A stretch of DNA of 64,000 bases from Bacteroidota bacterium. GTDB lineage: Bacteria > Bacteroidota > Bacteroidia > NS11-12g > UBA955. Made by a program: the position numbers and the translations under genes. The notes beneath the pieces are model-generated. The model did no database searches. It was not told the origin of the DNA and worked only from the letters and a program-made list of their open reading frames with translations. Positions 1 through 7,895 of this stretch are shown here, one piece after another (within the stretch, counting starts at the first letter, position 1; each line of letters opens with the position of its first letter). The stretch spans positions 114,428 to 178,427 of the forward strand of contig JAUXOK010000009.1 of NCBI GenBank assembly GCA_030682255.1, read 5' to 3'.

Positions 1-1042
1 TTTGTTTGAATGTTAACCAATGTGCATTTGTTTGGTCTTTGGTTTGGTTTATTGTTTTAAGGATGTTAAGCAAATTGGCCACATTGATTTCAGGATTCAC
101 CAAATTAAAAGCCTTGATAGCTTTTTGAATTTCCGATTGAATGGTTTTGCCTTTTTCTACTCTCATCCAATTGGATTGAATACCTTCAAATAAATCATTG
201 ATGGCGGTATCGCCTTTCATGTATTTAAAATATTCTATGGAATTACCTCTTTGTTTGGCTGTTCCAAATCCTTGACTTTTGTGCATGGTTCTGCTTTCAG
301 AAGCAATTTCACCATAACTTTTACCCAACAGAGTGTTATATCCGCCTACATTGATTTTCAATTGTTTGTTATCGGTGGTATTTACAGTTCCGAAATTAAA
401 TGTGTTCCAATACATTCTTTTAGTTTTCCAAACTTGAGTTTTACCCAATTGTTCAGGAAATGCATTGGGGTCTGCAGCCAAATCAAAAGCTTCCATGGCT
501 AAAATAGCAGAAGCAGTGTGATGCCCATGTCCACCTTCGCCAGTAGTGGGAAATCTGCAAATGATAACATCTGGTTTAAAATTTCTGATAATCCAAACCA
601 TATCAAACAAAACCTCGTTTTTATGCCAGATTCGGATGGTTTCATCTGGGGTTTTTGAATATCCAAAATCTTTGGCTCTTGTAAAAAACTGTTCGCCCCC
701 ATCCACTTTTCGCGCTTGAATCAACTCCTGCGTTCTGATAATCCCCAAATGGTCAGACTGTTCTTTGCCTATCAAATTCTGTCCGCCATCACCTCTGGTA
801 AGTGATAAATATGCAGTTCTGTATTTTCTTTCTTTAGATAAATAACTCAATAATCTTGTATTCTCGTCATCAGGATGGGCTGCTATGTATAACACACTTC
901 CGAGCGTGTTTAACTTTTGCAAATCAAACAATATTTCTGCACTGGATTGTGCAAAAAGGGATGAGGCATTGAGTAAGATAATTAAAAAACAAATTTTGAA
1001 TAATTTTAAATACTTGTAAGACCAATTATGATTAAAAAACAT
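1..1042 (-). CDS. PIG-L family deacetylase (LmbE-like), 3' end cut off by the window edge
   Basis: Open from an ATG at 1042 to the left edge with no stop, so the C-terminus lies outside. A signal peptide is visible at residues 1-32 (hydrophobic core FLIILLNASSLFAQ). The zinc-binding signature AHPDDE lies near residue 54 and the second metal site GHGHHTAS near residue 150, both typical of the PIG-L/LmbE N-acetylglucosaminyl deacetylase fold. Family members remove acetyl groups from sugar conjugates; the substrate here is unknown. Secreted PIG-L proteins in Bacteroidota are often about 800 residues with a C-terminal extension, so much may be missing. It is divergent from the glycosyltransferase gene at 1131. 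Family sure, substrate not. Confidence 0.9.
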   Translation of the reverse strand, partial: MFFNHNWSYKYLKLFKICFLIILLNASSLFAQSSAEILFDLQKLNTLGSVLYIAAHPDDENTRLLSYLSKERKYRTAYLSLTRGDGGQNLIGKEQSDHLGIIRTQELIQARKVDGGEQFFTRAKDFGYSKTPDETIRIWHKNEVLFDMVWIIRNFKPDVIICRFPTTGEGGHGHHTASAILAMEAFDLAADPNAFPEQLGKTQVWKTKRMYWNTFNFGTVNTTDNKQLKINVGGYNTLLGKSYGEIASESRTMHKSQGFGTAKQRGNSIEYFKYMKGDTAINDLFEGIQSNWMRVEKGKTIQSEIQKAIKAFNLVNPEINVANLLNILKTINQTKDQTNAHWLTFKQ

Positions 1043-1116
1043 TGTTGCAAAATACTTTATAGTTTATTTAAAATCAAATTATAGCCTAAAAAACAACAAA
1101 AACCAATGAAATGTTT

Positions 1117-1124
1117 TAGTTTTG
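1117..1124 (+). promoter_or_regulatory. Candidate Bacteroidota -7 promoter element (TAGTTTTG)
   Basis: Matches the TAnnTTTG consensus of the Bacteroidota primary sigma factor, 6 bases upstream of the ATG at 1131. No convincing -33 TTG at the usual spacing. Supports ATG 1131 as start with a very short leader. Confidence 0.4.
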
Positions 1125-1130
1125 CCAACT

Positions 1131-2669
1131 ATGAGTAATTCTCTAATGAAGGCAATTTTAAGAGACAAAAAGTTTTTAACTATCTTTAGTGGTGTTGTAT
1201 TACTCACCTATTTTCCATTTGCAAATGCTCATGTTTTTGCATTTGATGATTACAATTTGTTTTACAAAAATACTGATAGTCAGGATGTCATCCGTTTCTC
1301 ACTTGAAATGGGCCGATGGTTCAGTGTTTTGATGCTTAAAATATTTGGATTATTTGTTGGAGAAAGCGGGTTTAAAGGAATATACATATCAACCGCATTG
1401 GTATTGGTTCAAATAATATTTGCAGGGTATATTTTAGCCAAACAATTCCAACTCAACATGAACAAATGGTATACACCAATTATTGTTGCTATAGGTTTTA
1501 TTCATATTTTTTGTTCAGAAATCATGACCTTTAAATTTGGATTAATGGTAAACATTGGCTTTAGTTTACTTTATTTTATTGCCTTTGGTTCTTGGTATAT
1601 CAGCAAAGCCTTTAATTGGAAATTTATCTTAGCAATTGTTGGAATTATTTTAGCATTAGCAAGCTATCAGGTAATCATCAATGTTTTATTAGTTATTACG
1701 TTGGCTGGTTTTTTAATTGAAATCAATCAGATGGCAAAAGATAAAAATACTTTGAATTTTAATTACCTTAAAAAAAGCGAATATACCTACAAGTTACTTG
1801 CTATCATCATTGGAACAGTTGCTTACTTTGTTTTAAACAAGGTCGTATTGAACATTTTAGATATTCCCATCTCTAACCGTTCAAATTTTCTTCCTTTTTC
1901 AAAACTAAGTGACAGAATTGGAGAAGTAGCAACAGTGTTTAAAATGGTTTTATATGACAGCAATGCATTTTTAATTCCTCATGCTACCAAATTATTAACG
2001 CTAATCATTGTTGTTCTAGCTTTATTTACAGGAATAAGAAACATTTTGTGGCAACAAAAGAACCTCTTTTGGTGTTTAATATTCATCACACTTTTTCTTG
2101 CAGCTTTGTTATCAACCGCCTTTGCTAGCTTAACTTTAGAAACATGGTGGATGGTTCCCAGAATGTTTACGGGTTATAGTTTTTTTATCATGATGTGTTT
2201 AATCATTGTTTTGACTTCCTATCAACAAAAAATCATTAAAACAATGAGCTTAGCAACTCTTTCTGTTTTAGCATTTTCTTTCATCAGTGTTAACCATAAT
2301 ATTGCTAACGACCAAGCTTATTTAAATCAATTGGATAAAAACAAAGCACAAAGACTGATAATAGATTTTGAAAAAATAGACAACTATAAAACAAAGCGAA
2401 CTTATATTCATCAAAGAGCAAACTGTTGGGCAAATGAATATCATATTAAAACCATGTATGGCGATATGAACATGTCTGCGTTTTGTACCTCTTGGTCAAA
2501 ATATGAATTACTTCAATTTGTTGCAGGATATCCTATCAATAAAACTACAGAAGAAGAAAATCAAATCATAGTCAATTCAATTGACCGTCAAAACGATTCT
2601 ATGTTTAATCTATGGGTGGAAAAACGAGGTGTTTATGAGAGAGATAGCATGATTTATATTTTTCCTTAA
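1131..2669 (+). CDS. Multi-pass membrane glycosyltransferase, GtrII-like (Glucos_trans_II)
   Basis: About 512 residues with roughly ten or more hydrophobic segments, so an integral inner-membrane protein. The early FDDYNLF and downstream MGRWFSVLM motifs resemble the acidic first loop and GRW motif of Glucos_trans_II (GtrII) proteins, GT-C-type enzymes that move a sugar from a polyprenyl-phosphate donor onto surface polysaccharide. The C-terminal ~110 residues after the last membrane segment look soluble and probably extracytoplasmic. I chose the ATG at 1131 over an in-frame TTG three codons upstream because a -7 element sits just before it. No flippase or donor-synthase partner (gtrA/gtrB) is adjacent. 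Family assignment is by motif resemblance and moderately secure. Confidence 0.6.
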   Translation: MSNSLMKAILRDKKFLTIFSGVVLLTYFPFANAHVFAFDDYNLFYKNTDSQDVIRFSLEMGRWFSVLMLKIFGLFVGESGFKGIYISTALVLVQIIFAGYILAKQFQLNMNKWYTPIIVAIGFIHIFCSEIMTFKFGLMVNIGFSLLYFIAFGSWYISKAFNWKFILAIVGIILALASYQVIINVLLVITLAGFLIEINQMAKDKNTLNFNYLKKSEYTYKLLAIIIGTVAYFVLNKVVLNILDIPISNRSNFLPFSKLSDRIGEVATVFKMVLYDSNAFLIPHATKLLTLIIVVLALFTGIRNILWQQKNLFWCLIFITLFLAALLSTAFASLTLETWWMVPRMFTGYSFFIMMCLIIVLTSYQQKIIKTMSLATLSVLAFSFISVNHNIANDQAYLNQLDKNKAQRLIIDFEKIDNYKTKRTYIHQRANCWANEYHIKTMYGDMNMSAFCTSWSKYELLQFVAGYPINKTTEEENQIIVNSIDRQNDSMFNLWVEKRGVYERDSMIYIFP

Positions 2670-2706
2670 AAGAAATCAGGTTAGTATTCCATAAAACACA
2701 CAACAA

Positions 2707-3819
2707 CTAACTTTCCATATAAACAGTTCTACTTGGAAATGCAAATGAAGATCCATGCTTCATTACAATTGCCATGATTTTGTAATTGATTTCCTCTCTA
2801 ACATTTAAGTAAATATCCAAATCTATGGTGTCTACTAAATAAGAAACTAGAATATTGATAGAACTATCTCCAAACTCATGTAACCTTACCCTAGTCTCAC
2901 CATTTAAAGTTTGAGGATGTTCATCTATATATTCTTTAATATCATTGATAATGGCTTTAAATTGTGATTCTGTGGTGTTATATGTTAAGCCAATATTGAA
3001 ACGCCCACGTCTTTGACTTCTTAAACTTAAATTATCTAATTCAGAATCCACCATTTTTTTGTTGGGGATGGTTACAAAACTTTTTTCTAAAGTTCTGATT
3101 CGGGTACTCCTAAAACCAATCTTTTCTACATGACCCTCCACTCCTTCCACTTTAATTAAATCACCCACCACAAAAGGTTTATCTAAAAATATGGTAAACG
3201 AGCCAAACAGATTTTCTAAGGATTCTTTGGCTGCCAATGCCACTGCCAAACCTCCAATTCCTAAACCGGCCACAATTGAAGCGATATTGAGTTTAAAAAC
3301 ATAACCTAAAACAAAAAACACTATCAAAATAATCAAAATCACTTTGATGGAATCTTTGAAAAAAGGAATTAATTGATCATCAGTTTTAGAAGGCGTTAAC
3401 GATGCCCTGTACATTAAAATTAAACCAAAAAAATCGACTAACCTTAATCCTATTCTCGCAAAACTGAATATCAACACCAATTGAAAACCTTTGCTAATCA
3501 ACATCTTAACACCGAATTTCGACTCATGCGCAAGTTCCCATGAATCTGGGAAATGCAATCTCTCAAAAGCTAAATAAAAAGTTAAGATTAATACCAAAAA
3601 TGCTAATGGATTTACCAGCAGTCGGTTAAAATCATTCACCCCAATATTGGTGTCGGAGGCGTATTTACTTAAAAGCTTAAAACAAAACTTGCCAATAATT
3701 TTTGAAATCAAACGTCTGAAGGCAAATCCTAACAATAAAATCAGTAGCACCTCTGCACAATCGCTGAGTTTATTATCTAAAAATGTGTAGGGAAACTGGG
3801 TATCTATAAAATCAAACAT
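2707..3819 (-). CDS. MscS-family mechanosensitive ion channel
   Basis: About 370 residues. Four hydrophobic segments occupy the N-terminal half. The pore-lining helix and start of the beta domain are recognisable at about residues 185-215, with the Gly/Ala-rich stretch GLGIGGLAVALAAK, followed by NLFGSFTIFLDKPFVVGD, the conserved start of the MscS beta domain, and VEKIGFRSTRIRT. Such channels open on hypo-osmotic shock and release solutes. The ATG at 3819 is preferred over an upstream in-frame TTG. Convergent with the glycosyltransferase at 1131 and divergent from the lipoprotein at 3899, so probably monocistronic. The extra N-terminal membrane helices are common in the wider family. Confidence 0.92.
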   Translation of the reverse strand: MFDFIDTQFPYTFLDNKLSDCAEVLLILLLGFAFRRLISKIIGKFCFKLLSKYASDTNIGVNDFNRLLVNPLAFLVLILTFYLAFERLHFPDSWELAHESKFGVKMLISKGFQLVLIFSFARIGLRLVDFFGLILMYRASLTPSKTDDQLIPFFKDSIKVILIILIVFFVLGYVFKLNIASIVAGLGIGGLAVALAAKESLENLFGSFTIFLDKPFVVGDLIKVEGVEGHVEKIGFRSTRIRTLEKSFVTIPNKKMVDSELDNLSLRSQRRGRFNIGLTYNTTESQFKAIINDIKEYIDEHPQTLNGETRVRLHEFGDSSINILVSYLVDTIDLDIYLNVREEINYKIMAIVMKHGSSFAFPSRTVYMES

Positions 3820-3898
3820 AGGAATGAGCAAAGTTATTCAAAAATAATTTGCTAAAATAAATTAGTTGTTATACTATTGCAACATAATTGCATTAAAT

Positions 3899-4315
3899 AT
3901 GAAATATAAAAATTTATTAATTGTATCAGCCATATTGATTGGCTATTCTGCCTGTAAAAAAGACGATGACCACGACCACAATCACGGTAATTCTGACGAC
4001 AAAACCAGTCCTACCATTAGCATCAACGACCCTAAAAAAGCGGAGTACGAAATTGGCGACACCGCCTTTGTCAATGTTCTTGTAACAGACAATGTAGAAC
4101 TTCATGAAGCAAAATGTTGGTTTGTAACAAGACCACAAAATGATACGCTTTGGTTAAACAAAAGACATTCGCATGCCAAAACCATCGAGTTTAAAACATA
4201 TTATGTGATTGGTAATCTACCCGAAGAACAAAAAGTTGATTTTGAAGTTGTGGCGGAAGACGAAGCTGGCAATAAAGGTTATCAAAAACACAGTTTTGAG
4301 GTGCACGACCATTAA
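3899..4315 (+). CDS. His-rich lipoprotein, Ig-like domain (DUF4625-like)
   Basis: 138 residues from the ATG at 3899; the reading frame extends further upstream, but only this start gives a good signal peptide. Lipobox IGYSAC with lipidated Cys about residue 19. Immediately after come Asp/His-rich residues (DDDHDHNHG), and more His at the C-terminus (EVHDH). The body (SPTISINDP..., VTDNVEL, AEDEAGNKG) resembles the Ig/cadherin-like fold of Bacteroidota DUF4625 lipoproteins. Probably outer- or inner-membrane anchored on the periplasmic side; the His/Asp clusters suggest metal binding, which is inference. It faces the Fur-family gene at 4785-5180, also unusually His-rich. No enzymatic motif seen. 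Confidence 0.65.
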   Translation: MKYKNLLIVSAILIGYSACKKDDDHDHNHGNSDDKTSPTISINDPKKAEYEIGDTAFVNVLVTDNVELHEAKCWFVTRPQNDTLWLNKRHSHAKTIEFKTYYVIGNLPEEQKVDFEVVAEDEAGNKGYQKHSFEVHDH

Positions 4316-4784
4316 TGATTAAATAGTTAGAGTTTGCTGAAAAATAGACAAGTAAAACAATGTTAAATTTTTAATAGTTTTGATAATACTTCGTAGGCTT
4401 TTTGGTGTTAATTTCGAATTCAAAATTCGAAGCTGACCGCGCCTTTATTAAATTTGACTTTTTATTCCGCAAGTTTGCGGAAAAGGTTTTTCAGGGAAAC
4501 CACAAGGGAAGTTCCTTGAGTGGACTCAAGGAAATCACCCGCAGTGGTCTGAAAAAGCAAGTTTAAAAGTATAAATTTAATATGGTGCTAGCTTTTTTTG
4601 TTTCTTTTTTTGGTAATGAAAAAAAAGAAAATTAAAAGTAGATGCACGGTGTTTAGGGTTTCATGCAATTTTTCTTGCACTTTAGGCATATAAAACAATC
4701 TTATTAAATTGATTATGTGATAACTTATTTCAGGACGAGAGAGAAATTCTAAAAAAAGTCATTCATTAAAAGTGAATGGCTTTT
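4316..4784. other. Gene-free stretch holding a folded palindromic element and a bidirectional terminator
   Basis: No coding frame of note. Positions 4413-4630 hold a set of nested inverted repeats listed separately. 4631-4750 is AT-rich with nothing recognisable. A terminator hairpin closes the region at 4751-4787. Confidence 0.7.
4413..4630. repeat. Nested inverted-repeat element (REP/MITE-like or structured RNA)
   Basis: Five pairings are seen directly. A hairpin at 4413-4420/4424-4431 (TTCGAATT, 3-base loop). An outer stem in which 4439-4443 and 4446-4455 (GCGCC, TATTAAATTT) pair with 4573-4582 and 4584-4588 (AAATTTAATA, GGTGC). Inside it, a perfect hairpin 4465-4472/4475-4482 (TTCCGCAA). 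A stem 4487-4494 plus 4499-4503 (TTTTTCAG, ACCAC) pairing with 4544-4556. Within that, a perfect 10-bp hairpin 4512-4521/4524-4533 (TTCCTTGAGT). A final T-rich/A-rich hairpin spans 4601-4630. This multi-arm architecture is not explained by either flanking gene. It could be a palindromic mobile repeat of the REP/RAYT kind or a transcribed structured RNA; only one copy is in the window. Confidence 0.55.
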
Positions 4785-4787
4785 TTA
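4751..4787. terminator. Bidirectional rho-independent terminator
   Basis: An A-tract, a stem of 8 bp (GTCATTCA with TGAATGGC, one G-T pair), a 7-base loop, and a T-tract follow one another. On the minus strand the structure overlaps the stop codon of the Fur-family gene and ends that operon. Confidence 0.75.
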
Positions 4788-5180
4788 TTGACACTTCGGA
4801 CAAATCCCTGCAATTGAGAAGTTTACTTCTTTAGCTTGATAACTATCTGGCAATTGATAAACTGGTAAAACATCCTCCAAACATGTAATATCTAAACAGT
4901 TTTGACATTTAAAATGAACATGAGAATGTGAGTGAGTATGATGTTGTTCATGATTTTCATGATGATGACAAAGTGCAAATTTTACACTGCCATCAACATC
5001 TGCTATTTTATGAATCTCATCGTCCTCAACCATGCGGTCTAGAATCCTATAAACGGTCACTCTGTCGCAAACACCAACAAGTTTTTCATAGATTTCAGCG
5101 TGAGACATCGCAGTTTTCTTTGCTGTCATCACTTCGATAACAGATTGCTTAGATTTAGTGTTTCTTCTTTTTACACTCAT
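4785..5180 (-). CDS. Fur-family transcriptional regulator with a His-rich segment
   Basis: 131 residues, usual length for a Fur/Zur/PerR regulator. N-terminal winged helix (MSHAEIYEKL..., DRVTVYRILDRM, the recognition-helix TVYR motif). The dimerisation domain carries two Cys pairs, CQNC and CPKC at the C-terminus, which bind structural zinc. Between the two domains lies CHHHENHEQHHTHSHSHVHF, ten His in about 20 residues, far more than the usual HHHxHxxC. That suggests zinc sensing (Zur-like), though this is inference. Its ATG overlaps the stop of the upstream amidase gene (ATGA), so it is the last gene of the operon starting with the aldehyde dehydrogenase at 9335. Confidence 0.88.
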   Translation of the reverse strand: MSVKRRNTKSKQSVIEVMTAKKTAMSHAEIYEKLVGVCDRVTVYRILDRMVEDDEIHKIADVDGSVKFALCHHHENHEQHHTHSHSHVHFKCQNCLDITCLEDVLPVYQLPDSYQAKEVNFSIAGICPKCQ

Positions 5181-6409
5181 TCTAATACAATAATTTTTTG
5201 TTTAAATTTTCTGCCATCTATTAGTTCAATCACAAAAATATAAAATCCTGATGGCAAATCATATACTTCCGAAATGTTTTGTGAAATTATAGTACCTAAG
5301 GTATTATAAAGGTACAACTTTTCTATTTGATTGAGGTATTCTGAATGAAGGTGGACTTTGTTTTGACTTGGATTTGGATAAACAATCTGCTTGTCATTAA
5401 TTTCATAAGAATTTATAGAAACAAAAGGTAAACATTTGATATATTCACCATACAAATCATTTCTTAAATCTGCCAATAAATTAAACACACCATTGCCAGG
5501 ACAAATGGTGGCACATCCCTGCCTATGGCCAGCTAAAGCTTCTAATGCTGAACCACCACTCTGAGGATGAATAGCAGTTGAAAGGGGACTTAAAGTATCT
5601 TTCACATATTTCCAAAGCAACAATTCTTTCAATGATGCCATAATTGCTGTTGATGGATTCGAAATTTCATAATCACCAATCAAACATACGCCCATCGTAT
5701 TAGCGTTTTTTGAGCAAAAATGTGCCCCTAAAACATTGTCTTGAGAAATTTCAGGTTTTTCCGGGTCACGTCCTGCAAAGATGCTTCCATCTGCAGCAAT
5801 TAAATAATTGTATCCAATATCGTCCCAACCATTCACTTCTGTGTGTTGAATATAATAAGAACGCACCAACTGTGTATAATCCGTTTGACTATTTCCACCT
5901 GCAGAATGATGCACGATGCAGTGATGGGTTTTGGTGGATGTTCTACCAACTTTGGGAGCATTTAAGCCTTGACGCCAAACAATTTGTTGGATAATGCCAC
6001 TTGGCGCATCACATAAAGCTCTTTTTAGATTTGGCAAAGACAAATTAGTTTGAATAGGTTCAACGTATTGAAAAATCAATTCTAGTGTAATTGCTTGTTT
6101 TGAGCGAATCAAAAAATTTGTTTGATGATTAAATGTAAGCAAATTGGATTGAAAACCTTCTATGTGTTCGTCTTGCGAAAGCTTTATAGTATCAGGTTTA
6201 GATAAATTTGAACCAACAATTATCTCAATGCTATTCCAATCTAACAATCTTTCGGATTGAATGGTTAAACCATTAAATTGTCTGTCCGTAAAAATTGCTT
6301 CACCTGAATTGGAAGAAAGTGAAACTGTGTCTCTGAATATATAGAAACTTTGTGCTTTTAAATTAAAAACTAAGAACCCAGAAAACAATATAATGAGTAA
6401 TATCCTCAT
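5177..6409 (-). CDS. Secreted N-acetylmuramoyl-L-alanine amidase (PGRP fold) with T9SS type A sorting domain
   Basis: 410 residues. Signal peptide 1-19 (cleavage after LKAQ region). Residues ~160-320 form an Amidase_2/PGRP domain: VHHSAG (H167/H168), WDDIGYNYLI, AGHRQG (H295) and TICPG (C303) supply the expected zinc ligands and substrate-site residues. It should cleave the amide between MurNAc and L-Ala of peptidoglycan. Residues ~342-410 (start YPNPSQNK, then LYNTLG, PSGFYIF) are a T9SS type A domain, so the enzyme is exported across the outer membrane, either to act on other cells' walls or to sit on the surface. It overlaps both neighbours by 4 bp (ATGA), implying translational coupling. 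Confidence 0.9.
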   Translation of the reverse strand: MRILLIILFSGFLVFNLKAQSFYIFRDTVSLSSNSGEAIFTDRQFNGLTIQSERLLDWNSIEIIVGSNLSKPDTIKLSQDEHIEGFQSNLLTFNHQTNFLIRSKQAITLELIFQYVEPIQTNLSLPNLKRALCDAPSGIIQQIVWRQGLNAPKVGRTSTKTHHCIVHHSAGGNSQTDYTQLVRSYYIQHTEVNGWDDIGYNYLIAADGSIFAGRDPEKPEISQDNVLGAHFCSKNANTMGVCLIGDYEISNPSTAIMASLKELLLWKYVKDTLSPLSTAIHPQSGGSALEALAGHRQGCATICPGNGVFNLLADLRNDLYGEYIKCLPFVSINSYEINDKQIVYPNPSQNKVHLHSEYLNQIEKLYLYNTLGTIISQNISEVYDLPSGFYIFVIELIDGRKFKQKIIVLE

Positions 6410-6984
6410 CTATGCCAACGTTCTGAAATATTCAAACTGTAATCTACAAAAGCTTTTAACCCTTTGTCGTATTCAGAGTTGCCTATGCTATTGCCATTTG
6501 CATCTAAGGCTTTGTCTGTAAACTGTGATTCAAACATTTTTGCAGAAACCATGCTTTCAAAATTAAAAACATGGATAACCTTATTAATGGTGTTACTCAG
6601 TTGAATGGCTGGCATCCTTCCTCCTCTTCCAGTTGATGTGCCACAAGTTGCAAAAACTTTATTGTCCCAAATCTCTTTAAATGAATTTGAGCCTAAAACA
6701 TGTATCATTTGTAAAGCTTCCGCACTAGGCATCCAGTTGTATTCTGGTGTTAAAAAAAACACAAGTTTAGAGGCTGCTAAGGAATTAATTAAATGTGATT
6801 GCCAGATTGTTAATGCATCTTTTTTAATCCCCTCTTGATTGAAATTAGGAATATCATAATCTGCAAAATCTATCATTTCCACTTTCATATCATGGTTTTC
6901 TGATAATATTTGTTGTTGAATCGCTTTAGCAACTCTGCTGGTGATGCTGTTTTTTCTGGGTGAACCGCTTAGGATGGTAATCAT
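6406..6984 (-). CDS. NADPH-dependent FMN reductase family protein
   Basis: 192 residues, typical size. The flavodoxin-like phosphate-binding loop SGSPRKNS is at residues 6-13, and the flavin-contacting region FLTPEYNWMPSAEAL lies mid-protein. Family members reduce free or bound FMN, azo compounds or quinones with NAD(P)H in the cytoplasm. Overlaps MeaB upstream and the amidase downstream by 4 bp each. Substrate unknown. Confidence 0.88.
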   Translation of the reverse strand: MITILSGSPRKNSITSRVAKAIQQQILSENHDMKVEMIDFADYDIPNFNQEGIKKDALTIWQSHLINSLAASKLVFFLTPEYNWMPSAEALQMIHVLGSNSFKEIWDNKVFATCGTSTGRGGRMPAIQLSNTINKVIHVFNFESMVSAKMFESQFTDKALDANGNSIGNSEYDKGLKAFVDYSLNISERWHR

Positions 6985-7895
6985 TGGTTTAAATAACTGG
7001 TGTAGAGATATTGATACAAATTAAAACCCGTTTTGTTTGATGCTTGTTCCAAACTTTTAAATAAAACTGTTTTATCTATATCTTTCATTTTATATGATTG
7101 TATGAGATGATAGGCTTTTTCTACCATCAAATGAATTTTTCTTGTTTGATTGCTGTTTACAGATTGGTGCTTTTGTAACGATTCCCAAAGGGATTCAATG
7201 CCTGTGCCATTGGTGGCAATGGTTTTCACAACGGGGATTTGCCAATCGCCTGCGGGTTTTTGATGCACCAAATTGTTCAGATTTTTAATAAATGCATCTG
7301 CGCCTTCTCTGTCCGATTTATTCACCACAAAGATGTCTGCAATTTCCATCAATCCACTTTTCAGCGTCTGAACTTCATCGCCTGCTTCGGGTACAACAAC
7401 AACAACGGTGGTATCTGCCAAACCTGCAATCTCCACTTCGCTTTGCCCCACGCCTACTGTTTCTAAAAAAATCACATCAAAACCAGCATTTTTCATCACA
7501 TCTGTCATTTCATAAATGCGCGAAGACAAACCGCCTAAACTGCCTCTGCTTGCTACTGAACGAATAAATACATCGCTGTTATTAAAATGATTGGCCATCC
7601 TAATTCTATCGCCCAACAATGAACCAAAATTAAATGGCGAAGTTGGGTCTACCGCAATGATGCCCACTTTCTTATTGGATTTAATCAAAAAGTCTATCAA
7701 TGCATTTACCAAACTGCTTTTGCCAGCACCAGGAGGACCAGTAATACCTATCAAAGGCACTTGTTTTTCAAAATCCAATTGGCTTAATAATTCATTACCC
7801 TCTGGTAAATTATTTTCCACCAAAGATAGTGCTCTAGCAAGCTGACGACTGTCGCCCTGTTTTAATGCTTCGATATTTATTTTTAAGTTGCTCAA
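6981..7895 (-). CDS. meaB: Methylmalonyl-CoA mutase-associated GTPase MeaB
   Basis: 304 residues. G-protein motifs are all visible: Walker A GPPGAGKS at 53-60, DPTSPFNFGSLLGDRIRM (switch region, MeaB/ArgK hallmark), ETVGVGQSEVE and the NKSD specificity motif. MeaB loads and protects adenosylcobalamin in methylmalonyl-CoA mutase. The start is a TTG directly abutting the aldehyde dehydrogenase stop (TAATTG); no ATG fits better, and the N-terminus aligns with family expectation. The mutase subunits are not in this window. A cobalamin adenosyltransferase lies at 38983, so the cell appears to run B12-dependent methylmalonyl-CoA metabolism. Confidence 0.95.
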   Translation of the reverse strand: MSNLKINIEALKQGDSRQLARALSLVENNLPEGNELLSQLDFEKQVPLIGITGPPGAGKSSLVNALIDFLIKSNKKVGIIAVDPTSPFNFGSLLGDRIRMANHFNNSDVFIRSVASRGSLGGLSSRIYEMTDVMKNAGFDVIFLETVGVGQSEVEIAGLADTTVVVVVPEAGDEVQTLKSGLMEIADIFVVNKSDREGADAFIKNLNNLVHQKPAGDWQIPVVKTIATNGTGIESLWESLQKHQSVNSNQTRKIHLMVEKAYHLIQSYKMKDIDKTVLFKSLEQASNKTGFNLYQYLYTSYLNQ

